A stretch of DNA of 47,115 nucleotides from an uncultured Clostridia bacterium (GTDB lineage: Bacteria > Bacillota > Clostridia > TANB77 > CAG-508), in NCBI GenBank assembly GCA_944386175.1, contig CALXAB010000009.1, positions 1 through 47,115 on the forward strand. Reading direction: 5' to 3'. The notes beneath the pieces are model-generated. The model was not told the origin of the DNA, did no database searches, and saw nothing but the letters and a program-made list of their open reading frames with translations. Within the stretch, counting starts at the first letter, position 1. Each line of letters begins with the position of its first letter. Below, piece after piece: positions 18,251 through 27,181 of this stretch. A program made the position numbers and the translations under genes.

Positions 18251-18368
18251 ATTAATGATATATGTAAAAAATATATCAAAAGATTGCTCTGATGAAGATA
18301 TAGTATTAAAATTATATAAATAGAAAATAGAACATCTGAAAGATCTAGTGAAGTATAGAAGATAAATA

Positions 18369-19118
18369 TCAATTATGTCGTGATAAAAATTGATTAAATA
18401 ATTGTTCACGACATAAATTTTCAAATTTATCATCAAGATTTTCTAAAATAATATTTTCGTTATATTTTCTATCTAAGCAATATTTTATTATATAATCAGC
18501 AAGTTCTGGATTTTTTGAAAGTAAAGGACCATGTAAATAAGTTCCTATAACATTATCTTTAAAAAAACCTTCTTGAGTATCGCCAAACTTATTTCCATTA
18601 CCATATAAAACATTTCCAAAAGGAGATGAAATATTAAATGTTTGTCCGCCATGATTTTCAAAACCAATTACCTTTGTATTTAGATCATTTAAAGTAACAT
18701 CAATTACTATATTTCCAATACATCTTTTTTTTCTATCATTAATAGCCTCTGTATAATAATCAAAAACTTCTAATCCTGGTATAATATTACCATCAACATC
18801 TTTATAATATTTACCAAACAATTGATAAGCTCCACAAATAAGTAAGAAAAAAACATTATTATCAATAGCTTTTCTAATATTATCCTTATAATGTATTAAA
18901 TCTTTAGCCAAAATACTTTGCTCTTGATCAGCACCACCACCAGCAAAAATTAAATCATACTCACAAAAATTAGGTTCAAGATCACCAATAGTGTATTCTT
19001 CAATAATGCAGTTAATTCCTCTCTTTTCTAATCTATACTTTAAAACTTGTATATTACCAAAATCACCATAAAGTTCTAAAATATCAGGATATAAATATAG
19101 TATTTTAAGTTCTTTCAT
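18369..19118 (-). CDS. gatD: Lipid II isoglutaminyl synthase, glutaminase subunit GatD
   Basis: A 249-aa class I glutamine amidotransferase, CobB/CobQ-like. With MurT it amidates D-glutamate in lipid II to D-isoglutamine. The catalytic Cys95 is in FLLICGAYQL and His196 in GTYLHGPLL; FAGGGADQEQ is the conserved substrate-site stretch. RBS AGAAGGGA. It lies downstream of murT on the same strand, separated by 119 nt that hold a perfect 32-bp palindrome. Confidence 0.95.
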   Translation of the reverse strand: MKELKILYLYPDILELYGDFGNIQVLKYRLEKRGINCIIEEYTIGDLEPNFCEYDLIFAGGGADQEQSILAKDLIHYKDNIRKAIDNNVFFLLICGAYQLFGKYYKDVDGNIIPGLEVFDYYTEAINDRKKRCIGNIVIDVTLNDLNTKVIGFENHGGQTFNISSPFGNVLYGNGNKFGDTQEGFFKDNVIGTYLHGPLLSKNPELADYIIKYCLDRKYNENIILENLDDKFENLCREQLFNQFLSRHN

Positions 19119-19138
19119 TTTTTAAAATTTCCCTTCTT

Positions 19139-19237
19139 GTGCCAAAGGGGACGGGCTATTTTGGCACACTTATTTATTATTAATCAAATTCAAATTTACC
19201 AACAGAGTGTGCCAAAATAGCCCGTCCCCTTTGGCAC
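19139..19237. repeat. GGGACG-family palindrome between murT and gatD
   Basis: Perfect 32-nt inverted arms (19139-19170 and 19206-19237) around a 35-nt AT loop. Each arm carries GTGCCAAAGGGGACGGGCTA. The right arm abuts the murT stop codon with no gap. Because the two genes are co-directional, the hairpin may reduce gatD expression relative to murT. Confidence 0.95.
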
Positions 19238-20551
19238 TTATTTTGATAAAAGTTCTTTTCTCGTTGGTTGTAAAGCTGTATAATTTGCAATAACATATTT
19301 TTTAGAATTAGTAGAGTATAGATCATTTACAGCTTCGTTTAAACTCAAATATGGAAAAATCTTACTACTATCAAATCCAGCAGTTTTTATTCTTATTGCA
19401 ATGTCATAAGCTCTAGTACCAGAAGTTATAATTCTAGTAACATTTTTTAATTCATCAAAATTAATATCCCAAATCCAAGATACATCATGACCATCTGCTA
19501 AATTATCATTTAATACAAATAGTAATTCTTTTTCATCATCATCCTCGTTTAATATTCTAATACTTACATTTGCACCAGTTGGATTTTTAGCTAAATTAAT
19601 TATAGTTGTATTTCCTTTTATTTTTAATTCTTCTAGCCTACCATTATTAAGTTGAAATTCAGAAAGTGCATATTTTATAATATTTCTATCTATGTTATAT
19701 AAACTTACACAGGCAATAATAGCTGTAAAATTATAAATATTGTATATACTATTGAATTTAGTAGTATAAGTAAAATTGTCAATATCGAAACTTTTATTTT
19801 TTAAATCAACATTTGTTGCTAATTTATAAATTTTATTTTTACCATAACCACAATTAGGACATTCAAATTTTCCTATATGAGAATATTGATAATATTCATA
19901 TTCAAGTTTGGTATTACAAAATGGACAGAATTTTCCTTCTCCAGCTTCTTTTATTTTTGTAGTTGCAAATGCATATTTTTCAACACTATAATAATATATA
20001 TTTTCATTTGCAGGATTAGCTTTTGCAAGCCTTGAAACATTAGGATCATCACTATTTAGCACTAAATTTCCATTATAAGTTTTTAAAAATTCATTAATTC
20101 TTAGTATTAATGATTCAACTTCACCATTTCTATCTAATTGATCCCTAAAAAAGTTAAGAACTACTAATGTATCTAATTTTAAATCTTTAAAAACCACAGG
20201 AACATAACTTTCATCTACTTCAAATACCAAGTAATCAGCTTTTATCTTTCCTGTAAGAGAGCAATTTTTCATTAGAGTTGAAAGTATTCCAGTTTCCATG
20301 TTATTTCCTTCAACATTACTTATTACTTTACATCCGGCTTTTTTAAAAACATATCCAATAGCATTATTTGTCATTGTTTTTCCATTTGTAGCTGTAACAG
20401 CAATTATTGGACAATTAATTTTGAAATATTTAAAAATATTAGGATTCCAATCAAATGCCAATTTTCCTAGAAAATTACCGCCATTTTTTCTGAAAATTTT
20501 TAATCCTATATTTAAAATTTTAATTATTAATATTATAAAAAAGTTTTTCAT
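19238..20551 (-). CDS. murT: Lipid II isoglutaminyl synthase, Mur-ligase subunit MurT
   Basis: A 437-aa Mur-ligase-like protein (DUF1727 C-terminus). It activates the D-Glu carboxylate of lipid II with ATP for amidation by GatD. The P-loop is AVTATNGKTMTNNAIG. A zinc-ribbon insertion CPFC...CPNC, typical of MurT, lies near residues 210-237. The conserved LNDNLADGHDVSWIWDINFD is near 345-365. RBS AAGGAG, 7 nt from the ATG. Confidence 0.96.
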   Translation of the reverse strand: MKNFFIILIIKILNIGLKIFRKNGGNFLGKLAFDWNPNIFKYFKINCPIIAVTATNGKTMTNNAIGYVFKKAGCKVISNVEGNNMETGILSTLMKNCSLTGKIKADYLVFEVDESYVPVVFKDLKLDTLVVLNFFRDQLDRNGEVESLILRINEFLKTYNGNLVLNSDDPNVSRLAKANPANENIYYYSVEKYAFATTKIKEAGEGKFCPFCNTKLEYEYYQYSHIGKFECPNCGYGKNKIYKLATNVDLKNKSFDIDNFTYTTKFNSIYNIYNFTAIIACVSLYNIDRNIIKYALSEFQLNNGRLEELKIKGNTTIINLAKNPTGANVSIRILNEDDDEKELLFVLNDNLADGHDVSWIWDINFDELKNVTRIITSGTRAYDIAIRIKTAGFDSSKIFPYLSLNEAVNDLYSTNSKKYVIANYTALQPTRKELLSK

Positions 20552-20637
20552 ATAAATCTCCTTAATTTTGATAAATTATATCATATGATAAAACACATAT
20601 CAATAAACATTTTTAATTTCCTTAATTTGGTTGCTAC

Positions 20638-20879
20638 TAGTTACAATTCACAGACATATCAAGGATAATAACAGCAATAAATATAGTATTTTGAATGTGA
20701 TTGGAGTAATTTTAGAAATTCTTTATTAATTTTTTGGAAAATGTTCACGTTGAGCGAAGCAAAGACTAAGTGAAAGGGTGCTAAAAAATTAATTTAGAAT
20801 TTCTTGAATTATGTATTGAGTCGAAAAATACTATATTTATTGCTGTTATTATCCTTGATATGTCTGTGAGTTGTAACTA
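20638..20879. repeat. Long palindrome C: core in reverse orientation, 55-nt arms
   Basis: The arms 20638-20692 and 20825-20879 are inverted copies with one mismatch. The core (20693-20824) is the reverse complement of those in palindromes A, B and D. The arms are unlike A and B but partly resemble D near the core. It occupies the divergent gap 20552-21001 between murT and the nucleotidase gene; beyond it the gap shows only AT-rich leader DNA. Confidence 0.96.
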
Positions 20880-21001
20880 CTACAATGAGAAATTTAAAAA
20901 ACATATAAATATAATTTTATTAAACTATTGTAATTTACTTTAAATAATAGTATCATATTAAAAATATAAAAAATAAAGATTTTATAGAAAAGGGTAAAAA
21001 A

Positions 21002-21775
21002 ATGATAAATTTAAGTTTAGAAAACAAGAACTTTTATGTAGCTATAGATTTTGATAAAACAATAACATCATACAAAAGTCCAGATTCATGGGCAAGTGTT
21101 GCACAAATTAAATTTGTAGGTCAAGAAATAGTAAAAGAGATGGATGAATTATATGAGAAATATAGGCCAATAGAAATGGATTATTCAATTAGTACAAACG
21201 ACAAACAAATATACATGAAAAAATGGTATGAAGATTGTATGGATTTATATCATAAATATAATCTAACTGAACAAAAAATGCATCAATCCATACAAAGTAG
21301 TAATATGTATTTTAGGAGTGGAGCAAAAGAATTTTTAGAATTAATGTATAAAAATGATATTCCAGTTGTTATTTTATCAGCAGGTATAGGGAATGCAATT
21401 AAACAATTTTTAAATGATAATAATTGTTTATTAGAAAATATGTATATTATAAGCAATTTTATAGAATTTGACAAAAATGGAAAAGCGAAAAAATTTGACA
21501 ATTCTAAAATAATTCATACATTAAATAAAAATATGAAAGGTCATCTACCAAAAAAATTTGAAGAAAAATTAGTAGATAAAAAATATAGACTACTTGTAGG
21601 GGATTTAATAGAAGATATAAAAATGGTTGATGAAAACGAATTAGACAGAACACTAAAAATAGGTTTTTTAGAAGATAACATAGAGAATAATCTTGAAATA
21701 TATAAAAAATACTTTGATGTCGTTTTACAAGGTGAAGAAGCAACTTTTTATAAAATTGTTAAATTAATTGTTTGA
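21002..21775 (+). CDS. HAD-family hydrolase resembling pyrimidine 5'-nucleotidase (UMPH-1)
   Basis: 257 aa with HAD motif I DFDKTIT (D16, D18), a helical cap, motif II VVILSAGIGNAI, and the ISNFIEFDKNGKAK and IHTLNKN stretches characteristic of the UMPH-1 / cytosolic 5'-nucleotidase III family. Motif IV (VGDLIEDIKM) supplies the metal-binding acids. Members dephosphorylate pyrimidine nucleoside monophosphates. The fold is certain; the substrate is inferred. Confidence 0.78.
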   Translation: MINLSLENKNFYVAIDFDKTITSYKSPDSWASVAQIKFVGQEIVKEMDELYEKYRPIEMDYSISTNDKQIYMKKWYEDCMDLYHKYNLTEQKMHQSIQSSNMYFRSGAKEFLELMYKNDIPVVILSAGIGNAIKQFLNDNNCLLENMYIISNFIEFDKNGKAKKFDNSKIIHTLNKNMKGHLPKKFEEKLVDKKYRLLVGDLIEDIKMVDENELDRTLKIGFLEDNIENNLEIYKKYFDVVLQGEEATFYKIVKLIV

Positions 21776-21791
21776 ATTTTTAAGAGTTTAG

Positions 21792-21830
21792 ATTTTACCA
21801 TTTTGGGACGCGTCACCAAAATGGTAAAAT
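21792..21830. terminator. GGGACG-family hairpin between convergent genes
   Basis: Perfect 15-bp stem (ATTTTACCATTTTGG, 21792-21806, with its complement at 21816-21830) around GACGCGTCA. It fills the 54-nt gap between the convergent stops at 21775 and 21830, and has T or A flanks on both sides, so it likely terminates both genes. Confidence 0.85.
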
Positions 21831-22591
21831 TAATATTTCATTTCTATCAAATCTTTCCAATACTTTTTAGGCATGTATTGCATTTGGCATTTAGGATTTT
21901 TTCTTTCTTTAATTGCAATAGTTTTAAAAAAAGCCTTCCACAGATTCTGATATAGTTTTTCACTTTCAGTAAATTGTGGAATATTCATATTTGTACTGTC
22001 AATTATTTCATAAGTTTGACCATTATATAAAAAACACAAATTTCTATATTTATCATGAATAATAAAATATTGATTAGGAAGTCTATTAATAAAATGATGT
22101 CCTAAAGGTTCAATTATATTATTATCTGGATGAATTGAAGCATAAAATAAATTGTCTTGTACTTCAACAAATCTAAGTAAGCCTTTTAATCTATGACACT
22201 CAAATAGAACTCTTTTTCTCATAGAGATAACTTTATATACATAAGAATTTGTTAACATGTTATTTATCTTAGGGCCAAGTTCAAAACCTTCACATAAATA
22301 TTTTAAAATATTTATGTCTTTATCTTTTTCATTTGATAAAAAGGCATTATATGAATTATATAACGCTTCATAACAAATATTTTTCTCAATACCTACAAAA
22401 ACTCTTTTAGATTTTTCATAATTAGTATTTATATATAAAGTTTTATCTAAAAAATTAGGAATATATAAATCTTTAGAACATATTTGTTTAGGTAAAGTTT
22501 TATTTGAATAAACATCAAATACAATAGTTAAAAAACCATCAAAAGTACCATCATAAATAAATGTTGTGTTTATAAGCTTCCAGTTAGACAT
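21830..22591 (-). CDS. Putative DNA repair protein, TIGR03915 type
   Basis: A 253-aa protein beginning MSNWKLINTTFIYDGTFDGF, the opening typical of the TIGR03915 family, with a conserved late block RFVEVQDNLFYASIHPDNNI and HHFINRLPNQYFIIHD. It is always a partner of the radical-SAM protein upstream, as here, where the genes overlap by 22 nt. In other bacteria related domains are fused to or linked with a uracil-DNA-glycosylase domain. The biochemical role is unknown. RBS AAAGGAGG. Confidence 0.85.
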   Translation of the reverse strand: MSNWKLINTTFIYDGTFDGFLTIVFDVYSNKTLPKQICSKDLYIPNFLDKTLYINTNYEKSKRVFVGIEKNICYEALYNSYNAFLSNEKDKDINILKYLCEGFELGPKINNMLTNSYVYKVISMRKRVLFECHRLKGLLRFVEVQDNLFYASIHPDNNIIEPLGHHFINRLPNQYFIIHDKYRNLCFLYNGQTYEIIDSTNMNIPQFTESEKLYQNLWKAFFKTIAIKERKNPKCQMQYMPKKYWKDLIEMKY

Positions 22592-23868
22592 TTTATTGTA
22601 TCCTCCTTTGTTGGGCTTAAATTATCAAAAAGTGATAATTGCTCAAAATTTTTATTAGGTATAGATAATCGTTCTTGATAAATAAGATTAGTTTCTATAA
22701 AAGATTGATTAAATTTATAAACTTTATCATAATATTTTCCTTTACATGTTATAAAATATTTTGCTCTTTTCATCACAATTCCAAGTTTTTTCAATTCTTG
22801 AAAATCAAGCAAAAAAGTTCGTCTAGCTCTAATTATTTTTTTAGCACTAATTACCCCAATTCCTGGAACTCTAAGTAATGTAAAATAATCAGCTGTATTT
22901 ATTTCAATTGGGAAATTTTCAATATTTCGCAAAGCCCATTCACATTTAGGATCTAAAATATTATTAAAGTTTGGATGAGTTTCATCTAATAACTCATTTG
23001 CCTTAAAGCCATAAAATCTAATAAGCCAATCAGCTTGATAGAGTCTATTTTCTCTAAGAAGTGGAGGAGAAGAGAGCATAGGTAAATTTTTATCATTATT
23101 TACACTTATATAGGCAGAATAATACACTCTTTTCAAGTTTAATTTATTATATAAACCTTCTGACAACTTTAAAATTTTTAAATCACTTTCAGGTGTAGCA
23201 CCGATAATTAATTGTGTAGTTTGACCCGCAGGTACAAAATTAGGCTTAAATTTATTTTTATCTAATTTATTTAATTTTATATTGTTAGAAACATAAGACA
23301 TAGGTTGTAAAATATTAGCTTTTTCTTTTTGCGGAGCTAGTAATTTTAAACTATTATTAGAAGGTAATTCTATATTAATACTCATTCTATCAACTAACTT
23401 GCCAAGCTTATCAATTAAGCTTTGGTCTGAGCCAGGTATGGTTTTACAATGAATATAGCCATTAAAGTTATATTCATTTCTTAATATAAGTACAGTTTTA
23501 ATAAGCATTTCCATTGTATAATTAGGAGAACGAATTACAGCAGAACTTAAAAATAATCCTTCTATATAATTTCTCTTATAAAAATTAATAGTTAAATCAG
23601 CTACTTCTTGAGGTGTAAAAGTAGCACGTTTAATAGAGTTAGAAGAACGATTTATACAGTACTTGCAATCATATATACAACTATTGCTAAATAATATTTT
23701 TAAAAGAGAGATACATCTTCCATCAGCACCCCAACTATGGCAAATGCCTGCAAAGTTGCCATTACCTATACCTGTTGTATTATTTTTTCTTTTACTTCCG
23801 CTTGAACTACAAGAAGCATCATATTTTGCTGAGTCAGCTAATATTGTTAATTTGTCTAATATTTCCAT
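22570..23868 (-). CDS. Putative DNA modification/repair radical SAM protein, TIGR03916 type
   Basis: 432 aa from ATG at 23868, 9 nt from AGAGG; an upstream in-frame TTG (23874) is less well spaced. The radical-SAM cluster is C64-IYD-C68-KY-C71, preceded by a conserved N-terminal Ser/Gly-rich segment with HSWGADGRC. A helix-hairpin-helix DNA-binding motif (RVPGIGVISAKKIIRARRTF) lies at about 330-350. The family is proposed to modify or repair DNA; no reaction is proven. It is coupled to its partner by overlap. Confidence 0.9.
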   Translation of the reverse strand: MEILDKLTILADSAKYDASCSSSGSKRKNNTTGIGNGNFAGICHSWGADGRCISLLKILFSNSCIYDCKYCINRSSNSIKRATFTPQEVADLTINFYKRNYIEGLFLSSAVIRSPNYTMEMLIKTVLILRNEYNFNGYIHCKTIPGSDQSLIDKLGKLVDRMSINIELPSNNSLKLLAPQKEKANILQPMSYVSNNIKLNKLDKNKFKPNFVPAGQTTQLIIGATPESDLKILKLSEGLYNKLNLKRVYYSAYISVNNDKNLPMLSSPPLLRENRLYQADWLIRFYGFKANELLDETHPNFNNILDPKCEWALRNIENFPIEINTADYFTLLRVPGIGVISAKKIIRARRTFLLDFQELKKLGIVMKRAKYFITCKGKYYDKVYKFNQSFIETNLIYQERLSIPNKNFEQLSLFDNLSPTKEDTIKCLTGSL

Positions 23869-24087
23869 AATCAAGAACCTCTTATGACATGAGTTTTATA
23901 TAAATAATATTTAAGATTATCAAACGATACCAAACATTTGTACCATTATAGCAGATAAAAAATAAAATGTCAAACATTTTTTTGTAAAAACTTAAATTCG
24001 TAATACAACAAATAGGAAAACTCGATTTTTTTTTTGAAAATAAAAATTGTTTATTTTTACTTTTAATTGCGTAAGTTAAAGTTTTAT

Positions 24088-24262
24088 ATTGTTTCCTATT
24101 CAAGAACAAATCGGAAAGCCTTAATATTTATACAACTTTTACCATTTATCTTGGGCTTTCCGTAAATTTGTTTTTGCGTCAATTTTATGTATGTAAAATC
24201 GTGTGCATTCGTTGTGCGAAGCATTCTGTATACAATAGGAAAGGGTAACTTTCTATTGTATA
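24088..24262. repeat. Family-2 repeat, copy a
   Basis: It contains TTGTTTCCTATTCAAG, a CGGAAAGCC...GGCTTTCCG stem (24112-24120 with 24153-24161), a module related to GAATGCACACGATTTTACAT (inverse strand, about 24181-24225), and the hairpin TACAATAGGAAAG / CTTTCTATTGTA (about 24231-24261). The last two match the inverted copy at 27.5 kb. It fills most of the 23869-24324 gap; the remainder holds AT-rich leader and the terminator at 24263-24310. Confidence 0.8.
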
Positions 24263-24310
24263 AAAAATTAGTTACAATTTATACTAAAAATAGTATAAAT
24301 CATAACTAAT
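24263..24310 (-). terminator. Terminator of the YcxB-like gene
   Basis: Read on the minus strand, TTAGTT...TTTATACTA pairs with TAGTATAAA...AACTAA (24269-24310), then a T-run (24263-24268) follows. It lies just past the stop at 24325. Confidence 0.8.
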
Positions 24311-24324
24311 TATTAATAAAAGAT

Positions 24325-24819
24325 TTAGACCTTCTTTTTTATAAATCCATAAAAATTAGAAGGATTACCAACAACAAAACCAGATTTATTTATTAATATA
24401 GCATGTGTTTTATCAATATACAAATAAAAAGAATCGACATTTTCAAAAACTTTATATAAATCTTTGTACTTAATTTTAATAATATTCCCATTATTATCTA
24501 TAGTAAAAAAATGCTCATAAAATTCAAATGTAAAAGTTTTTTTATTTTCTATTTTTTCTTTATAATCTGTTTGAACATCTGAAACGGGTTTTATAAATCT
24601 GTAAAAGATAAAACCTGTTAAAAAGATACAAAATATAATAGCTGTGCTATAAATATGAAAGTTAACTAAATATACAATACAAGTAAGCATTGTAGCTATA
24701 ATAATAATATTAAGTAATATAAATTTAAAACGAAATTTTTTTCTATGAAAGTCTAAAAATTCATTATAAGCAGTTTTAGAATATGTAGTTATATTTTTAA
24801 ATAAAATTTCCAACCTCAT
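24325..24819 (-). CDS. YcxB-like membrane protein
   Basis: About 164 aa from ATG at 24819, or up to 179 aa from 24864; neither start has a clear ribosome site. It has two hydrophobic helices (about residues 35-70) and then a C-terminal domain with FEFYEHFFTIDNNGNIIKIK and DSFYLYIDKTHAILINK. That pattern matches the YcxB-like domain of unknown function. Confidence 0.65.
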   Translation of the reverse strand: MRLEILFKNITTYSKTAYNEFLDFHRKKFRFKFILLNIIIIATMLTCIVYLVNFHIYSTAIIFCIFLTGFIFYRFIKPVSDVQTDYKEKIENKKTFTFEFYEHFFTIDNNGNIIKIKYKDLYKVFENVDSFYLYIDKTHAILINKSGFVVGNPSNFYGFIKKKV

Positions 24820-24915
24820 CACCAATAAAATTATATCATAATAAAATAAAAAAGTAATCACCAAAAATAAAAAATATTAATATAGTAAAATATAATAAAT
24901 GAAAAGGAGGAGATT

Positions 24916-25362
24916 GTGGGATATTCGGATAGAGAATTATTAGCAAGAATTGTGCAATGTGAAGCAGGCGGAGAGGGTGATAACGGTATGAAAGCAGTTG
25001 CAACAGTTGTAATGAATAGGGTAAATGTATCAGAAGGAGAATATTCAAGAATATCACAAGGAGGAAGTATTAGAAATATAATATTTCAGCAAGGACAATT
25101 TGATTGTGCAATGGAAACAATAAGAAATCAATATAACCCACAAAATATTTATAATATGAACCCAACAGATGTACATTATAATATTGCAGATTGGGCTTTA
25201 TCAGGAAACAGACTAAATGAAATGGGAGATTGTCTGTGGTATTTAAATCCATTTAAACCTATTTGTGATAACACATTTCCATATAATGGGTCAGGTGTTT
25301 TTCATACTAGACTAGGGGAACACTGTTTTTATAGACCTACAGAACTTTATAGGCAAACTTAA
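24916..25362 (+). CDS. cwlJ: Spore cortex-lytic cell wall hydrolase, CwlJ/SleB family
   Basis: 148 aa from GTG with AAAGGAGG upstream. The hydrolase_2 domain is nearly the whole protein: RELLARIVQCEAGGEGDNGM with the catalytic-type Glu, VMNRV, then IRNIIFQQGQFDC and a C-terminal FHTRLGEHCFY. No signal peptide or LysM/SPOR domain is present, which fits CwlJ (deposited at the cortex/coat) rather than SleB (exported). CwlJ degrades cortex during germination. The next gene resembles GerQ, which CwlJ needs for localisation in Bacillus. Confidence 0.85.
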   Translation: MGYSDRELLARIVQCEAGGEGDNGMKAVATVVMNRVNVSEGEYSRISQGGSIRNIIFQQGQFDCAMETIRNQYNPQNIYNMNPTDVHYNIADWALSGNRLNEMGDCLWYLNPFKPICDNTFPYNGSGVFHTRLGEHCFYRPTELYRQT

Positions 25363-25422
25363 TATTACATCTTAAATAGTTAAAGATTATAGAGCTTTTT
25401 ATAGCTCAAAAAAGGAGGTAAC

Positions 25423-25785
25423 ATGGAAAATAATAAAGAAAATGAAAACAAAAGAGAAGATAGAAATGTTCAAATAAGTCAAAATACACCAGAAATTTTA
25501 ACAAATAATATTTATACACCAGCATTTTTAAGAGAACAAATAGGAAAATTAATGAGAGTTGAATTTTTAATAGGAACAAATAATTTAGTTGATAGAATAG
25601 GAATATTAGAAGATGTAGGGGCAAGTTATATATTACTTCGTGCAATTGAAAGTAATAACATTACATATTGTGATATTTATTCAATTAAATTTATTACGAT
25701 ATCATCATCAAATATTTATGGAACTATGAATAATTTAAACAACATGAATAATATGGGAATGAATAATAGATATAATTTTTATTAA
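25423..25785 (+). CDS. GerQ-like spore coat protein
   Basis: 120 aa: a polar N-terminus, a compact core (about 33-95) with TPAFLREQIGKLMRVEFLIG, GILEDVGASYILLRAI and CDIYSIKFITI, then an Asn/Met-rich tail. The core follows the GerQ layout (Gly-Lys, strand, VG-xx-YIxLR, then Y-x-x-K-FITI). It is 60 nt after cwlJ with AAAGGAGG, so both are probably expressed in the mother cell. The call rests on pattern and context. Confidence 0.65.
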   Translation: MENNKENENKREDRNVQISQNTPEILTNNIYTPAFLREQIGKLMRVEFLIGTNNLVDRIGILEDVGASYILLRAIESNNITYCDIYSIKFITISSSNIYGTMNNLNNMNNMGMNNRYNFY

Positions 25786-25823
25786 TATATTTGATTAATA
25801 ATAACAATTAACCAGTATTTACG

Positions 25824-26047
25824 ATTTACAGCTATATTGGGCATAGTATATCAATAAATATAGTATTTTTCGGTTCAATACATAATTTAAAAAATTCTAA
25901 ATTAATTTTTTGGTACCCTTTCACTTAGTCCTCGCTTCGCTCGACGTGAACATTTCCCAAAAAATTAATAAAGAATTTCTAAAATTACTCCAATCACATT
26001 CAAAATACTATATTTATTGATATACTATGCCCAATATAGCTGTAAAT
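25824..26047. repeat. Long palindrome D: conserved core inside 46-nt perfect arms
   Basis: The arms 25824-25869 and 26002-26047 are perfect inverted copies. Outside them pairing decays gradually for about 15 nt. The core (25870-26001) matches A, B and C. It fills most of the gap 25786-26204 between gerQ and trxB; the rest is AT-rich with the trxB ribosome site. Confidence 0.96.
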
Positions 26048-26204
26048 TATAACTACTAATAATTGGAATTTACACATATTAATATTTAGCTATTGCATGT
26101 AAAAAATACTAATGATATAATTTACAAAAAGAATAAATAAATTATAATGTAATAAAAATTAAATAAATTATTCAAAAATCATAAATAAGGGAAGTGTTAT
26201 ATAG

Positions 26205-27071
26205 ATGTATGATGTTATAATTATAGGAGCAGGACCAGCTGGTATTACTGCAAGTTTATATACACAAAGAGGAAATTTAAAAACATTAGTATTATATAAT
26301 GAAAAATCAGGATTAGAAAAAGCAGAGCATATAGAAAACTATTATGGATTTGAAAATGGAATATCTGGCGAAGCACTGTATAAAATAGGAATAGAACAGG
26401 CAAAAAATATAGGTGTAGATGTAATAAAAGAAGAAGTTACAAAAGTAGAGAATAATATAGATTATTTTAAAATTGTAACACCAAGAGGAGAATACACATC
26501 AAAAGTATTAATATTATCTACTGGGAATAAAAAAAATAAACCTAAAATAAAAGGAATTGAAAAGTTTGAAGGCAAAGGTGTTAGCTATTGTACGATATGT
26601 GATGGATTTTTCTTTAGAAATAGAAGTATATCAGTTATTGGAAGCGGAAATTATGCAGTATCAGAAACAAATGAATTAATAAATATAGCTAATGACATAA
26701 CTATATTAACAAATGGAGAAAAAGCACCAGAAATAAGAGCTGATAATGTAAATATAGATACGAAAAAAATTGAAGAAATAATAGGAGAAAATAAAGTAGA
26801 AGGTGTAAAATTTAAAGATGGCACAGAAATTCAAACAGATGGAATTTTTATTGCTCAAGGTGTAGCAGGAAGTGCCGATTTTGCAAAAAAATTAGGAATA
26901 ATCACAAATAAAGATAATATAGTAGTAAATGCTAATATGGAAACAAATGTAAAAGGAATATTTGCATGTGGAGATTGTACAGGAGGTTTATTACAAGTAT
27001 CAAAAGCAGTATATGAAGGTGCAAAAGCAGGTTTAGAAGCAATAAAATATATAAGAAAAAATAATAAATAG
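26205..27071 (+). CDS. trxB: Thioredoxin reductase-like flavoprotein, possibly not NADPH-dependent
   Basis: 288 aa, shorter than the usual 305-320. FAD site GAGPAGIT (8-15), redox pair C129-T-I-C132 with DGFF, and the late ACGDCTGG FAD motif are present. The second nucleotide site is degenerate: GSGNYAVSE (146-154) replaces GGGxSAxEE, and the HRR motif that holds the NADPH phosphate is missing (ILTNGEKAPE instead). That pattern fits the ferredoxin-linked clostridial thioredoxin reductases. trxA follows by 110 nt. Confidence 0.88.
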   Translation: MYDVIIIGAGPAGITASLYTQRGNLKTLVLYNEKSGLEKAEHIENYYGFENGISGEALYKIGIEQAKNIGVDVIKEEVTKVENNIDYFKIVTPRGEYTSKVLILSTGNKKNKPKIKGIEKFEGKGVSYCTICDGFFFRNRSISVIGSGNYAVSETNELINIANDITILTNGEKAPEIRADNVNIDTKKIEEIIGENKVEGVKFKDGTEIQTDGIFIAQGVAGSADFAKKLGIITNKDNIVVNANMETNVKGIFACGDCTGGLLQVSKAVYEGAKAGLEAIKYIRKNNK

Positions 27072-27181
27072 AAAATTATATTTTACTATATTACTTATTA
27101 TAAGTATTAAAAAAATAAAAATGGAAACTATAAAATATAAATATAAAGTTTCAAAAATATTTTAAACAAGGAGGGATAATA

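Noticed and set aside
18256..18324. A 22-codon frame beginning MIYVKNISKDCSDEDIVLKL on the plus strand
   Set aside because: It is short, lacks a good ribosome site and lies between convergent genes; it might be a gene remnant, but there is nothing to support a call.
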